Of a stretch of DNA of 14,122 bases, positions 6,536-13,490 are shown one piece after another. Every line of letters begins with the position of its first letter. The stretch's first letter is position 1. Both the position numbers and the translations under genes were made by a program. The notes below the pieces were generated by a model. The model was not told the DNA's origin, searched no databases, and saw only the letters and a program-made list of their open reading frames with translations. Origin of the DNA: Oscillospiraceae bacterium (GTDB taxonomy: Bacteria; Bacillota; Clostridia; Oscillospirales; Oscillospiraceae); contig JAISDV010000035.1 in NCBI GenBank assembly GCA_031264545.1, positions 1 to 14,122 on the forward strand, written 5' to 3'.

Positions 6536-7228
6536 ATGGCTTCGAGAATACTGATCGTCGAGGACGAGGAAAAGATCGCCCGGTTTCTGGAGCTTGAGCT
6601 GTCGCACGAGGGGTACGAGGCCGTAAAAGCCGCCGACGGGCGCGAGGGGCTTGAGCTCGCGCTCGAAGGCGGCTTTGCCGTTATCCTGCTGGATGTGATG
6701 CTCCCCGGCCTGAACGGGCTCGAGGTCATCCGTCGGTTGCGGAAAAGCTCCGACGTTCCGGTCCTCATGCTGACGGCGCGGGACGCCGTTATGGATAAGG
6801 TGTCCGGGTTGGACATGGGCGCGGACGACTATGTGACCAAGCCCTTTGCGATCGAGGAGCTGCTGGCGCGCATCCGTGTGCTTATCCGGAAAAAAGAAAG
6901 CAGCGAAACCGCGGAAAACAGGAAGACGCTGGTCTGGGGCGCGCTCACGCTGGACAGTGCCGGGCACACCGTGCGCTATGGGGAAGATATCATCGATTTG
7001 ACAAAGCGCGAATTCGCCCTGCTCGAGCTGATGCTCCTGAATAAGAATATCGTCCTCTCCCGCGAAACCTTCATCGAGCGGGTATGGGGCTATGACTATA
7101 TGGGCGAAACGAATGTGGTCGACGTTTATGTGCGCTACCTGCGCGGAAAGATAGACGAGGTATACGGGGTGAGCATGATCCGCACGGTTCGCGGCGTGGG
7201 CTATGTGGTAAAGGACGATAAGGGATGA
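6536..7228 (+). CDS. OmpR/PhoB-family response regulator
   Basis: 230 residues with a receiver domain (1-118) followed by a winged-helix DNA-binding domain (about 130-228). Key receiver residues are in place: acidic pair E9/D10, phosphoacceptor D53 (LLDVMLPG), T80 and K102 (TKPF). The output domain carries the family signature (LTKREFALLELMLLNKN; VDVYVRYLRGKID; IRTVRGVGYV). On phosphorylation by the downstream kinase it should dimerise and regulate promoters. AGGAGAG lies 5 nt before the ATG. The last 4 nt overlap the kinase start (ATGA), so the two are translationally coupled. Targets are not visible here; its own operon is the usual first candidate. Confidence 0.95.
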   Translation: MASRILIVEDEEKIARFLELELSHEGYEAVKAADGREGLELALEGGFAVILLDVMLPGLNGLEVIRRLRKSSDVPVLMLTARDAVMDKVSGLDMGADDYVTKPFAIEELLARIRVLIRKKESSETAENRKTLVWGALTLDSAGHTVRYGEDIIDLTKREFALLELMLLNKNIVLSRETFIERVWGYDYMGETNVVDVYVRYLRGKIDEVYGVSMIRTVRGVGYVVKDDKG

Positions 7229-8592
7229 AAAAACAGCCTGGGCGCAAAACGGAGGAAAAATCGGGGCAAGTCGTCTCAACGGCCGCACGGCTGCGGCAGC
7301 TCCAGATGAAAAGGATCAGGGCCGCGCTGTTTTTTTCGGGGCTTATTACGCTTGCGGCGGTCATTCTGGGCTACTGCTATATTCAGGAGAGCGCCTATTC
7401 AGGGCTGACCAATCCGTTCAGGATATGGACGGCGGTCAGCCGGGGCTTCAGCCTGGCTTCAGAGCGCTTTCTTGACCCGCCGTCGGTGAACTATATGATG
7501 GAAATGGCCGGGAGACCGGCAAGGACGATCGACGCGACAGCTTATTTCTATGTCCTTATTGCCGGAATCCTGTTCGTTTCAGTTTTCAACGTCCTCATCG
7601 CCCTGTCCGCCCGCGCCTTTGCGGAGAGGCAGATCAGCCGGCAGCTCAAGCCGCTCCACAGCCTTGCGCGGACGGCGCTCAAGCTTTCCGAGGAGGCCGA
7701 TCCGACCGGCGCCCGCGGCCGGGCCGCCTATTCCGGCGCGCAGGACGCTTATGGGGAAAAGCGTATGCACGAGCTGGAAAGCGCCATAGACAGCATCCGG
7801 CCGGAGGCGCCGGACGCGGGCCTGCATACGGGGGATAAAGATTTGCAGGGCCTGGAGGAAGCCGTCAACAGCCTGCTGCGCCGCATGCGCGAGAGCTACG
7901 GCCAGCAGATACGCTTCGTTTCGGACGCCTCCCATGAGCTGCGAACGCCGATCGCGGTCGTCAAGGGCTACGCCGATATGCTCGACCGCTGGGGTAAAAA
8001 GGACGAGGAGATATTGGACGAATCCATCTCCGCTATCAGGACCGAGACGGAGCATATGAGCAGGCTGGTCGAGCAGCTGCTGTTCCTTGCCCGCGGCGAC
8101 AGCGGAAGGACACGGCTGAATATTGAAAAATTTTCGCTTTCCGATATGGTGCGCGAGGTTTACGAGGAATCGGTCATGATAGACCCCGGGCATCAATGGG
8201 AAGTTTTCGCCAGGGACGAGGTGCTCGCGGAGGGCGACGCCGCGATGCTCAAACAGGCCACGCGGATACTGGTCGACAATGCGGCAAAATATACGCCGGA
8301 GGGCGAGCGCATTATCCTGCGCGCGCAGCCGGACAGGAACGGCGCGCCGTCCGTGGTCGTACAGGACAGCGGTATCGGCATCGCCGGACAGGATATGTCC
8401 CGCATCTTCGACAGGTTTTACCGCTCCGATCCCGCCCGGAATCGGCAGCAGGGCGGAACCGGGCTCGGTCTTTCAATCGCCAAGTGGATCGTCGACAGGC
8501 ATCACGGCTATTTCGACGTAGTCAGCAGCGAAGGACTGGGAACCAAGATCAGCATTTGCCTGCCCCGCGCGCGGGCCGAAGGGCCGGCCTGA
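7225..8592 (+). CDS. Membrane sensor histidine kinase
   Basis: 455 residues. A basic cytoplasmic start is followed by TM1 (about 33-53), an outer loop of only about 50 residues, and TM2 (about 105-128). A HAMP-like region follows: first helix about 138-155, then an unusually long linker (about 156-206) before the second helix (about 207-228). The HisKA box is FVSDASHELRTPIAVVKGY with phosphorylated H237. The ATPase domain has the N box around N352 (DNAAKYTP), G1 at D381 (DSGIGI), the F box FDRFYRSD and G2 GGTGLGLSIAKWIVD from about 410. It phosphorylates the overlapping response regulator. The small outer loop suggests sensing in or near the membrane, possibly with the upstream DUF4342-like protein. 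The signal is unknown. Confidence 0.95.
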   Translation: MKKQPGRKTEEKSGQVVSTAARLRQLQMKRIRAALFFSGLITLAAVILGYCYIQESAYSGLTNPFRIWTAVSRGFSLASERFLDPPSVNYMMEMAGRPARTIDATAYFYVLIAGILFVSVFNVLIALSARAFAERQISRQLKPLHSLARTALKLSEEADPTGARGRAAYSGAQDAYGEKRMHELESAIDSIRPEAPDAGLHTGDKDLQGLEEAVNSLLRRMRESYGQQIRFVSDASHELRTPIAVVKGYADMLDRWGKKDEEILDESISAIRTETEHMSRLVEQLLFLARGDSGRTRLNIEKFSLSDMVREVYEESVMIDPGHQWEVFARDEVLAEGDAAMLKQATRILVDNAAKYTPEGERIILRAQPDRNGAPSVVVQDSGIGIAGQDMSRIFDRFYRSDPARNRQQGGTGLGLSIAKWIVDRHHGYFDVVSSEGLGTKISICLPRARAEGPA

Positions 8593-8597
8593 GACAC

Positions 8598-8622
8598 GCG
8601 GCGCGAAAGCCGCTTTTCTTTT
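8598..8622 (+). terminator. Intrinsic terminator after the two-component operon
   Basis: Stem GCGGC (8598-8602), 6-nt loop, GCCGC (8609-8613), then TTTTCTTTT. The stem is short (5 bp) but GC-rich, and it lies a few bases after the kinase stop, so partial or full termination is likely. Confidence 0.6.
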
Positions 8623-8632
8623 CCGGCCGTTT

Positions 8633-8642
8633 GTGCTATCAT
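8633..8642 (+). promoter_or_regulatory. Extended -10 promoter of the uracil-DNA glycosylase gene
   Basis: TGC followed by TATCAT (8637-8642) within GTTTGTGCTATCAT, an extended -10 that tolerates a poor -35 (TTTTCT at 8614-8619, 17 nt spacing). It follows directly on the terminator of the previous operon and begins a leader of about 165 nt. Confidence 0.55.
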
Positions 8643-8676
8643 AGGCTGAGACTGAAGGCTATGCGAGGACAGGTTT

Positions 8677-8746
8677 AGCGTGAAAAATCACGCGAAACAC
8701 GCTGAATTTAAGCGCGAAGCGCTCCCGCTTCGCCTGAACCGCGCTT
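8677..8746 (+). promoter_or_regulatory. Structured leader upstream of the uracil-DNA glycosylase gene
   Basis: Several hairpins compete in this stretch. AGCGTG (8677-8682) can pair with CACGCT (8698-8703), while GCGTGA (8678-8683) can pair with TCACGC (8688-8693). A perfect 8-bp stem GCGAAGCG/CGCTTCGC (8714-8721/8726-8733, 4-nt loop) competes with AAGCGCG/CGCGCTT (8710-8716/8740-8746). No known riboswitch class is recognised, and no terminator U-run follows. Confidence 0.4.
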
Positions 8747-8815
8747 CATGCGCAAAAAGATCATGCCTTTTAATGGTCCCTTTGTGGCTTGAGCGCGGCG
8801 AAAGGAAGGATCTTT

Positions 8816-9394
8816 ATGATGGACTGGGCTGCTTTGAAGGAGGCCTGTGCCGGCTGCAGGAAATGCGCGCTGGGCGAAACGCGGACGAATGTCGTTTTCG
8901 GCGCGGGAAACGAGAACGCGGAGCTGCTTTTTATCGGCGAGGGGCCGGGAGAACAGGAGGACCTGACCGGACAGCCCTTTGTCGGGCGCGCCGGGAAGCT
9001 TTTGGACGACATGCTGGCCATTATCGACCTTGACCGCACGAATATCTATATCGCCAATATGGTCAAGTGCCGCCCCCCGCATAACCGCGACCCCCTCGGC
9101 GTTGAAAAGGAAGCCTGTATCGGCTGGCTGCGGGAGCAGACAAGGCTGATCGATCCGAAAATCATTGTCTGCCTGGGCAGGGTTTCCGCGATGTCGATCA
9201 TCCGTGAGGATTTCAAAATTTCCGTCGAGCACGGGCGCTGGACGGAAAAGGACGGCGTCAAAATGACCGCGATTTACCATCCGGCGGCGCTTTTACGGGA
9301 TCCGCGGCGCAGGCCGGAAACCTTTGACGATCTTAAGGAAATACAGAGGACGGTAAAACAGGTCTGTGCGCATACATATTCTTTTTCCGAATAA
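8816..9394 (+). CDS. Family 4 uracil-DNA glycosylase ([4Fe-4S] type)
   Basis: 192 residues from ATG at 8816 (MMDWAALKEACAGCRKCALG), the usual 190-220 for family 4. It removes uracil from DNA, starting base-excision repair of deaminated cytosine. The four cluster cysteines are visible as C14-x2-C17 and C85-x15-C101 (KCRPPHNRDP). Motif 1 is GEGPGEQED (41-49), where the family usually has GEAPG, followed by GQPFVGRAGKLLD. Motif 2 is HPAALLRDP (155-163), the family's form of the HPS loop. GGAAGG lies 5 nt before the chosen ATG; an earlier in-frame TTG at 8789 has no ribosome site and adds residues unlike the family. An ATG one codon downstream is equally possible. It forms its own unit behind an extended -10 promoter. 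Confidence 0.95.
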   Translation: MMDWAALKEACAGCRKCALGETRTNVVFGAGNENAELLFIGEGPGEQEDLTGQPFVGRAGKLLDDMLAIIDLDRTNIYIANMVKCRPPHNRDPLGVEKEACIGWLREQTRLIDPKIIVCLGRVSAMSIIREDFKISVEHGRWTEKDGVKMTAIYHPAALLRDPRRRPETFDDLKEIQRTVKQVCAHTYSFSE

Positions 9395-9552
9395 TCCGAC
9401 TGTCCCTTTGTGACGCGTCCCACCCGGGACGCATGGATTGAAATAAACTGATATTCCGTAGGGAGAAAAACGAAAAAAAACGTGTTTTCTTAAAAAATTT
9501 TTTTATTTAATAGTTTTGAAATAAGAAAGGCGTTTTTTTTGTAACATCTGCT

Positions 9553-9561
9553 TGGTATTAT
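9553..9561 (+). promoter_or_regulatory. Extended -10 promoter with AT-rich upstream element
   Basis: TGG followed by TATTAT (9556-9561). The -35 position is only a T-run (9533-9538), but roughly 70 bases of A- and T-tracts lie just upstream. Such tracts can act as an UP element and bend DNA. It fires toward the terminator at 9609-9656. Confidence 0.45.
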
Positions 9562-9567
9562 GTACTT

Positions 9568-9656
9568 GCAAGAGACAGTTGAACTTTTTCGTTTTCTCCT
9601 CATCCCATAAGTCGCCGGCAAACGGAATGTCGCTCCGTTTGCCGGTGACTTCTTTT
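9568..9656 (+). ncRNA. Candidate small RNA of about 90 nt between promoter and terminator
   Basis: A transcript starting about 7 nt after the -10 at 9556-9561 would end at the terminator at 9656 without containing a credible coding frame. The 5' half is pyrimidine-rich (CTTTTTCGTTTTCTCCTC at 9584-9601) and contains TTTCTCCTC, which could pair with AGGAG-type ribosome sites. No known RNA family is recognised. It could instead be an untranslated leader that terminates before the glycosyltransferase gene. Confidence 0.4.
9609..9656 (+). terminator. Strong intrinsic terminator
   Basis: An 18-bp stem, AAGTCGCCGGCAAACGGA (9609-9626) with TCCGTTTGCCGGTGACTT (9634-9651), has one G-U pair and a 7-nt loop and is followed by CTTTTT. 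This is the strongest terminator in the window, and it isolates the glycosyltransferase gene from upstream transcription. Confidence 0.9.
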
Positions 9657-9732
9657 TATTGGGAACATTTTACTGTATAGCTCACGTCTAAACGGCGGTA
9701 CAAGCAAGAGAACGATGGAGTAGGAGTCAGAT

Positions 9733-10893
9733 ATGCGGATAGCGCAGTTTTCCGATTCATTTCTGCCGATAGTGGACGGCGTCGGCAGAGTCGTCTTCAA
9801 CTACGCGAACACTATCGCCGAAAAAGGGCATGAATCCTATGTCGTCGCGCCTTTGGCGGATATTGGCTACAGGGGCGGCTGCAAGTTCGATTTAATCGAC
9901 TATCAGGGCATGAGGCTCAAAAACCGGCAGTATAAGCTCGGTATTCCGCTGATAGATATGCACTTCCTGGCCAGGATCAACAAAACCAGGCTGGATGTCA
10001 TCCACGCGCACAGTCCGGTGACCGCGGGGCAGTTCGCCGCCGGTTTTTCACAGAAGCGGGGGATACCGCTTGTCGGAACCTTCCATTCCAAATACAGAGA
10101 GGATATTCTGGAGGCCACCGGCATGAGCATGATCGCCGCGGTTGGGACAAAGCTCGTCGTGGACTTCTATGAAAAATGCGACGAGGTCTGGACGGTCAGC
10201 GCGTCCGCCGCGGAAACCCTGCGCTCATACGGCTTTCGCGGAAAGATTATCGTGATGCCCAATGGCGCGGACATGCCCGCCGTAAACCCGGACGACCGGG
10301 AAAGGGCGGCGCGGGCTTTCGCCCTCGGCAATGAGACCGTTTTTCTCTTCGTCGGGCAGCAGGACTGGAAAAAGAATATCGAGAAAATCCTGCTGGCGGC
10401 CGCCATCCTGAAAAGGCGGGGCTTTGCCTTCAAGCTGGTTTTTGCAGGCCAGGGGCCGCACGCGGAGGAGATCAAAAAACGGGCGGGACAGCTCGGCCTG
10501 GACGGCAGGATGGTTTATACCGGCCATATTTCAGACAGCGCCATGCTCGCCGGGCTTTATCAATGTGCGGATTTGTTCGTTTTTCCCTCGCTCTACGATA
10601 CGGCGGGGCTGGTCGTGCTTGAAGCCGCGGCCTTTGGAACGCCCTCGGTGGTGGTCAGGGGCAGCAGCGCGGCGGAGCCGATCCGGGACGGGGAAAACGG
10701 CTTCCTCTGCGAAAACGACGAGCTGGACCTTGCGCATATCCTGGAGAAGGCCGTGGCCGACAAGGAGACGCTCCGCGCGGTCGGCGGAAGGGCTGCCCTC
10801 ACGCTTCCCAGAACCTGGGATGACGTGGTCGACAGGGCGCTCGCGCGTTACAGCGCGCTGCTCGAAATAAAAAAGAAAAGCGCAAGGGACTGA
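9733..10893 (+). CDS. GT4-family glycosyltransferase
   Basis: 386 residues with a GT-B fold. The N-terminal acceptor domain begins MRIAQFSDSFLPIVDGVGRV, with the glycine-rich loop (15-19) and later DVIHAHSPVTAG and GTFHSKY. The C-terminal donor domain follows (about 195-370), with FLFVGQQDWKKNIEKIL, YTGHISDSAMLAGLYQCADL and FPSLYDTAGLVVLEAAAFG. The usual EX7E of this family appears as D289-x7-E297, a form I recall from related Clostridial proteins. It probably transfers a sugar from a nucleotide donor at the inner membrane face; relatives make glucosyl-diacylglycerols and other envelope glycans. The acceptor cannot be told. AGGAG lies 6 nt before the ATG. A surface SLH glycosidase gene follows after 63 nt on the same strand, suggesting an envelope role. 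No signal peptide is seen. Confidence 0.88.
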   Translation: MRIAQFSDSFLPIVDGVGRVVFNYANTIAEKGHESYVVAPLADIGYRGGCKFDLIDYQGMRLKNRQYKLGIPLIDMHFLARINKTRLDVIHAHSPVTAGQFAAGFSQKRGIPLVGTFHSKYREDILEATGMSMIAAVGTKLVVDFYEKCDEVWTVSASAAETLRSYGFRGKIIVMPNGADMPAVNPDDRERAARAFALGNETVFLFVGQQDWKKNIEKILLAAAILKRRGFAFKLVFAGQGPHAEEIKKRAGQLGLDGRMVYTGHISDSAMLAGLYQCADLFVFPSLYDTAGLVVLEAAAFGTPSVVVRGSSAAEPIRDGENGFLCENDELDLAHILEKAVADKETLRAVGGRAALTLPRTWDDVVDRALARYSALLEIKKKSARD

Positions 10894-10908
10894 TGACAAA
10901 ACGGAAAG

Positions 10909-10942
10909 GGACCCGGTATTCCCCGCTATGAATACGGGTTCT
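10909..10942. repeat. 34-bp minimal palindrome (copy B of the AGAACC-type family)
   Basis: GGACCCGGTATTC (10909-10921) and GAATACGGGTTCT (10930-10942) are inverted repeats around an 8-nt loop. Read on the minus strand the right arm is AGAACCCGTATTCATAGCG, almost the same as the ends of copies A and C. It looks like the two element ends without an interior. It lies between the glycosyltransferase stop and the ribosome site of the SLH gene. It has no U-run, so read-through is probable. Confidence 0.65.
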
Positions 10943-10956
10943 GAGAAAGGGGCCTT

Positions 10957-13182
10957 ATGTACGGCAAAAAATTCACACGTACGGCGGCGCTTGCTGCGGC
11001 GCTTTGCCTGCTTCTGGCGGGCGGCGTCCTCGCGGCCGTCCTCGGCGAGCTTATCAACGGGCACGAAACCTATCTGGGCGCCGGAATGGAGCTGTCAAAA
11101 GGCGTTTACTGGACGGGCTCCGACTACCAGACCGAGAACTACATAGCGCTCGATCGGAATGCCCCGGCATATCCGGTCGTCGTTTCAGGCTCGAAGGTCT
11201 GTAATTACGGCAGCTTCTCCTCGATGGCCGCGCTGCTCGAAAAGCAGGGTAAGCACGTCATAGCCGGCATAAACGGCGATTATTTCGTGCTTGCCAGCTA
11301 CGAACCGCTCGGCATCATCGTGCAGGATGGCGAGCTGTGGAGCTCGGATGCCGGGCATTGGGCAATCGGCTTTAAGAGCGACGGTTCCGCGATTTTCGGA
11401 AAACCTGCCTTGAGCGTGAGGGTCAGCATCGGCGGCCAGGACTTCAGTCTCGACGGGGTGAACAAGACGCGTGCCGACGGCGGGGCCATGCTCTACACGG
11501 ACGACTATTCCGGCGCCACTAAGAACAAGGGCGGCGGAACGGACCTGATCTGTGCCCTGAGCGCGCCGCTCGGGATGAACGGCGCCTATACGCTGACGGT
11601 CGAGGCGCTTGTCACGGCGGGCGGCGCGGCTGCGATACCCGCGGGAAAAGCCGTGCTCAGCGTCTCGGACAACGCGACGGACGGGCTGAAGACCGCGGTC
11701 GCGGCGCTTACGGCGGGCTCGACTATGCGCCTTGCCATTTCATCGCCGCCGGATTGGGCAGGCGTTACATATGCGATAGGCTCCCTGTACAAGCTGGTCA
11801 CGAACGGCACGGTCGAAAGCGGCCTGCCCGCGGGAACCGCGCCGCGCAGCGCGGTCGGCCTGAAGGCCGACGGCACGCTCATTTTCTACACGGTGGACGG
11901 CAGGCAGTCCGGTTACAGCCAGGGCGTCACGATCACGCAGCTTGCGGAGCGGATGCGCGAGCTGGGCTGTGTGGAGGCCGCCATCATGGACGGCGGCGGC
12001 TCGACGAGCCTGAACGCCATCTATCTGGGCGACAGCTCCGTTTCTCAGATTAATAACCCCTCCGACGGGTATCAGCGCTCGGTCACAAACTATATCATGC
12101 TGGTTACTGACGCCGGGCCGATTGGAACGGCGACAAGGCTGGCCCTTTATCCGCTGTCAACGACGATGCTCTCTGGCGCGACGGCCGCGTTTACGCTGAA
12201 AGCCGCCGATGATAACGGTTACGCGGCGGCGTTAAATAAGCCTGTAAGCCTTTCCGTCGACAGCGCGCTCGGCGCGATCGGGCCGGACGGCATTTTTACG
12301 GCGGGCGGCGCGGGCAGCGGACATGTTACCGCCTCGGCGGAGGGCCTGGTCCCGGCCGCCGTTCAGGTGAATGTCGTCGCCACGCCGGACAGCATAACGG
12401 TGAAAAACGAAAACGGCAAAGCCGGGGTCACCGCGCTCTCCGTTTTGACGGGGAGCACGACTGCGCTGACGGCGGAGGCTATGAAAAACCACGTTCCGCT
12501 GATTTCCCGGGATTCGTGCTTCACCTGGACGGCCGAAGGCGGCATCGGCACGGTCACGGCGGACGGAACCTTTACGGCGGGTGCGGAAACAGCCGGCGGA
12601 ACCCTTACCGTCAGCGCCGGGAATAAGTCAGTTTCGATACCGGTCACGGTCACGAGTCCCGAAAGGTTCGACGACGTCAGGAAGGGCGACTGGTTCTATG
12701 ACGCCGTGAAATACGTCAGCGACGCGGGCGTGATGACCGGCACGGCGGACAGGCTGTTCTCACCCGACGCGGACATGTCGCGGGCGATGGTCGTCACGGT
12801 GCTTTGGCGGAAACAGGGCTCGCCGGAGCCGGCCGGCGGCGGAAGCTTCAGCGACGTTCCGGGCGGCCAGTGGTATTCGAAGGCGGTCTATTGGGCCAAT
12901 GAGAGCGGCGTCGTGCAGGGTTACGGCGGAAGCTTCGACCCCTTTGCCGCCGTGACGCGCGAGCAGCTCGCGGCGATACTTTACCGCTACTCCGGCTCTC
13001 CCGCGGCCGGCTCGTCCCTCGGCGCGTTTACGGACGCCGCCTCAGTTTCCGGCTGGGCTGTGTCTGCCGTCAATTGGGCTGTTGAGAAAAAGCTGATAAA
13101 CGGCGTCACGGACACGCGCCTGTTGCCCGGGGCGACGGCGACGCGCGCCCAGGTCGCGATGATTTTCTCGCGGATGCAATAA
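10957..13182 (+). CDS. Secreted SLH-anchored phosphodiester glycosidase (NAGPA domain) with Ig-like domains
   Basis: 741 residues. A signal peptide (basic MYGKKFTRT, hydrophobic core to about residue 27, likely cleavage near LAA) is followed by a phosphodiester glycosidase (NAGPA/DUF2233) domain at about 70-390. Its typical blocks are INGDYF (105-110), PRSAVGLKADGTLIFYTVDG (296-315) and the signature MDGGGSTSLNA (344-354). Two bacterial Ig-like repeats follow (about 393-470 and 476-566, each with GxIxxDGxFTAG). Three SLH repeats end the protein (about 570-621, 630-680 and 689-741; FDDVRKGDWFYDAVKYV, FSDVPGGQWYSKAVYWA, FTDAASVSGWAVSAVNWA). The enzyme class cleaves sugar-phosphate diesters; SLH repeats bind secondary cell-wall polymers at the surface. 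It may thus trim envelope glycopolymers; the substrate is not known. AAAGGGG lies 4 nt before the ATG. The TAA stop merges with palindromic element C. Confidence 0.9.
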   Translation: MYGKKFTRTAALAAALCLLLAGGVLAAVLGELINGHETYLGAGMELSKGVYWTGSDYQTENYIALDRNAPAYPVVVSGSKVCNYGSFSSMAALLEKQGKHVIAGINGDYFVLASYEPLGIIVQDGELWSSDAGHWAIGFKSDGSAIFGKPALSVRVSIGGQDFSLDGVNKTRADGGAMLYTDDYSGATKNKGGGTDLICALSAPLGMNGAYTLTVEALVTAGGAAAIPAGKAVLSVSDNATDGLKTAVAALTAGSTMRLAISSPPDWAGVTYAIGSLYKLVTNGTVESGLPAGTAPRSAVGLKADGTLIFYTVDGRQSGYSQGVTITQLAERMRELGCVEAAIMDGGGSTSLNAIYLGDSSVSQINNPSDGYQRSVTNYIMLVTDAGPIGTATRLALYPLSTTMLSGATAAFTLKAADDNGYAAALNKPVSLSVDSALGAIGPDGIFTAGGAGSGHVTASAEGLVPAAVQVNVVATPDSITVKNENGKAGVTALSVLTGSTTALTAEAMKNHVPLISRDSCFTWTAEGGIGTVTADGTFTAGAETAGGTLTVSAGNKSVSIPVTVTSPERFDDVRKGDWFYDAVKYVSDAGVMTGTADRLFSPDADMSRAMVVTVLWRKQGSPEPAGGGSFSDVPGGQWYSKAVYWANESGVVQGYGGSFDPFAAVTREQLAAILYRYSGSPAAGSSLGAFTDAASVSGWAVSAVNWAVEKKLINGVTDTRLLPGATATRAQVAMIFSRMQ

Positions 13183-13343
13183 GAACCGGTATACACAGCG
13201 CGAAACGCTGTCTAAGCGGTCATAGTTCCGCCGCTCCGCGTTAAATTTTTTTGAAATACGCCAAGTATTCCCGCAAAAATTTGCCTTGCACGGCGAAACA
13301 ATGTCTCGCTTATCCGGCATTCCACGCTGTGTATACTGGTTCT
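13182..13343. repeat. 162-bp long palindromic element (copy C of the AGAACC-type family)
   Basis: The ends AGAACCGGTATACACAGCG (13182-13200) and the reverse complement of 13325-13343 match at 18 of 19 positions. Weaker inverted similarity continues inward for about 50 bases (TAAGCGG, TTCCGCCG blocks against their counterparts on the right arm). The centre is AT-rich with AAATTTTTTT (13243-13252). The left 50 bases run parallel to copy A. No open reading frame inside is credible. It begins on the last base of the SLH gene's stop codon. No target duplication is obvious. It resembles a MITE-like or REP-like non-autonomous element. Confidence 0.8.
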
Positions 13344-13360
13344 AAGCGCCGCAGGCGTAC

Positions 13361-13389
13361 AGCGGACGGCGGTTTTTCCGCCGTCCGCT
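13361..13389. terminator. Strong hairpin, probable terminator of the SLH gene
   Basis: A perfect 12-bp stem, AGCGGACGGCGG with CCGCCGTCCGCT, around a TTTTT loop. Downstream is only moderately T-rich (AATCGTACTTTCTTT), so termination is likely but possibly imperfect. Confidence 0.6.
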
Positions 13390-13408
13390 AATCGTACTTT
13401 CTTTATAG

Positions 13409-13447
13409 CGCGCCGCAGGCAAACTATAAAAACTGCCATGCGGCGCG
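13409..13447. other. Second GC-rich hairpin with an alternative fold
   Basis: CGCGCCGCAGGCA (13409-13421) pairs with TGCC-A-TGCGGCGCG (13434-13447) with one bulged A. The right arm can alternatively pair with the following GCGCCGC (from 13452). No U-run follows. The role is unknown; it may back up the terminator just upstream. Confidence 0.5.
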
Positions 13448-13490
13448 TTCCGCGCCGCGGCGTTAAATCCAAATTATTTTGTTGACTTTA

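Larger units (their letters stand above)
9395..9732. other. Intergenic region: AT-rich block, promoter and small transcription unit
   Basis: About 338 bases without a protein gene. In order: a GC-rich hairpin without a U-run (GCGTCCC/GGGACGC, 9415-9432); an A/T-tract block (about 9466-9540) very unlike the GC-rich surroundings; an extended -10 (9553-9561); a near-inverted repeat of AGGAGAAAAACGAAAAA type (about 9462-9478 versus 9584-9600); and a strong terminator (9609-9656). The last 75 bases before the glycosyltransferase hold its ribosome site, but no convincing housekeeping promoter. Confidence 0.6.

Noticed and set aside
6266..7288. 340-codon minus-strand frame opposite the DUF4342 and response-regulator genes
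   Set aside because: It is long but antisense to two clear genes, with composition typical of a shadow frame.
8789..8815. Upstream TTG start for the uracil-DNA glycosylase
   Set aside because: No ribosome site precedes it, and it would include the real site GGAAGG inside the coding region; ATG at 8816 fits the family start.
8680..9033. 117-codon plus-strand frame starting GTG in the glycosylase leader
   Set aside because: Its second half overlaps the glycosylase in another frame, there is no clear ribosome site, and the leader part is better explained by stems.
9415..9432. Hairpin GCGTCCC/GGGACGC as terminator of the glycosylase gene
   Set aside because: The stem is good but no U-run follows; listed only as a hairpin within the intergenic region.
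9661..9691. ECF-like promoter GGAAC...CGTCTAA before the glycosyltransferase
   Set aside because: The two halves look right, but the spacing (18 nt between AAC and CGTC) is 1-2 nt longer than usual for ECF promoters; possible but too weak to list.
10531..11064. 177-codon minus-strand frame across the glycosyltransferase/SLH junction
   Set aside because: Antisense to two recognised genes and crossing a repeat; no protein features.
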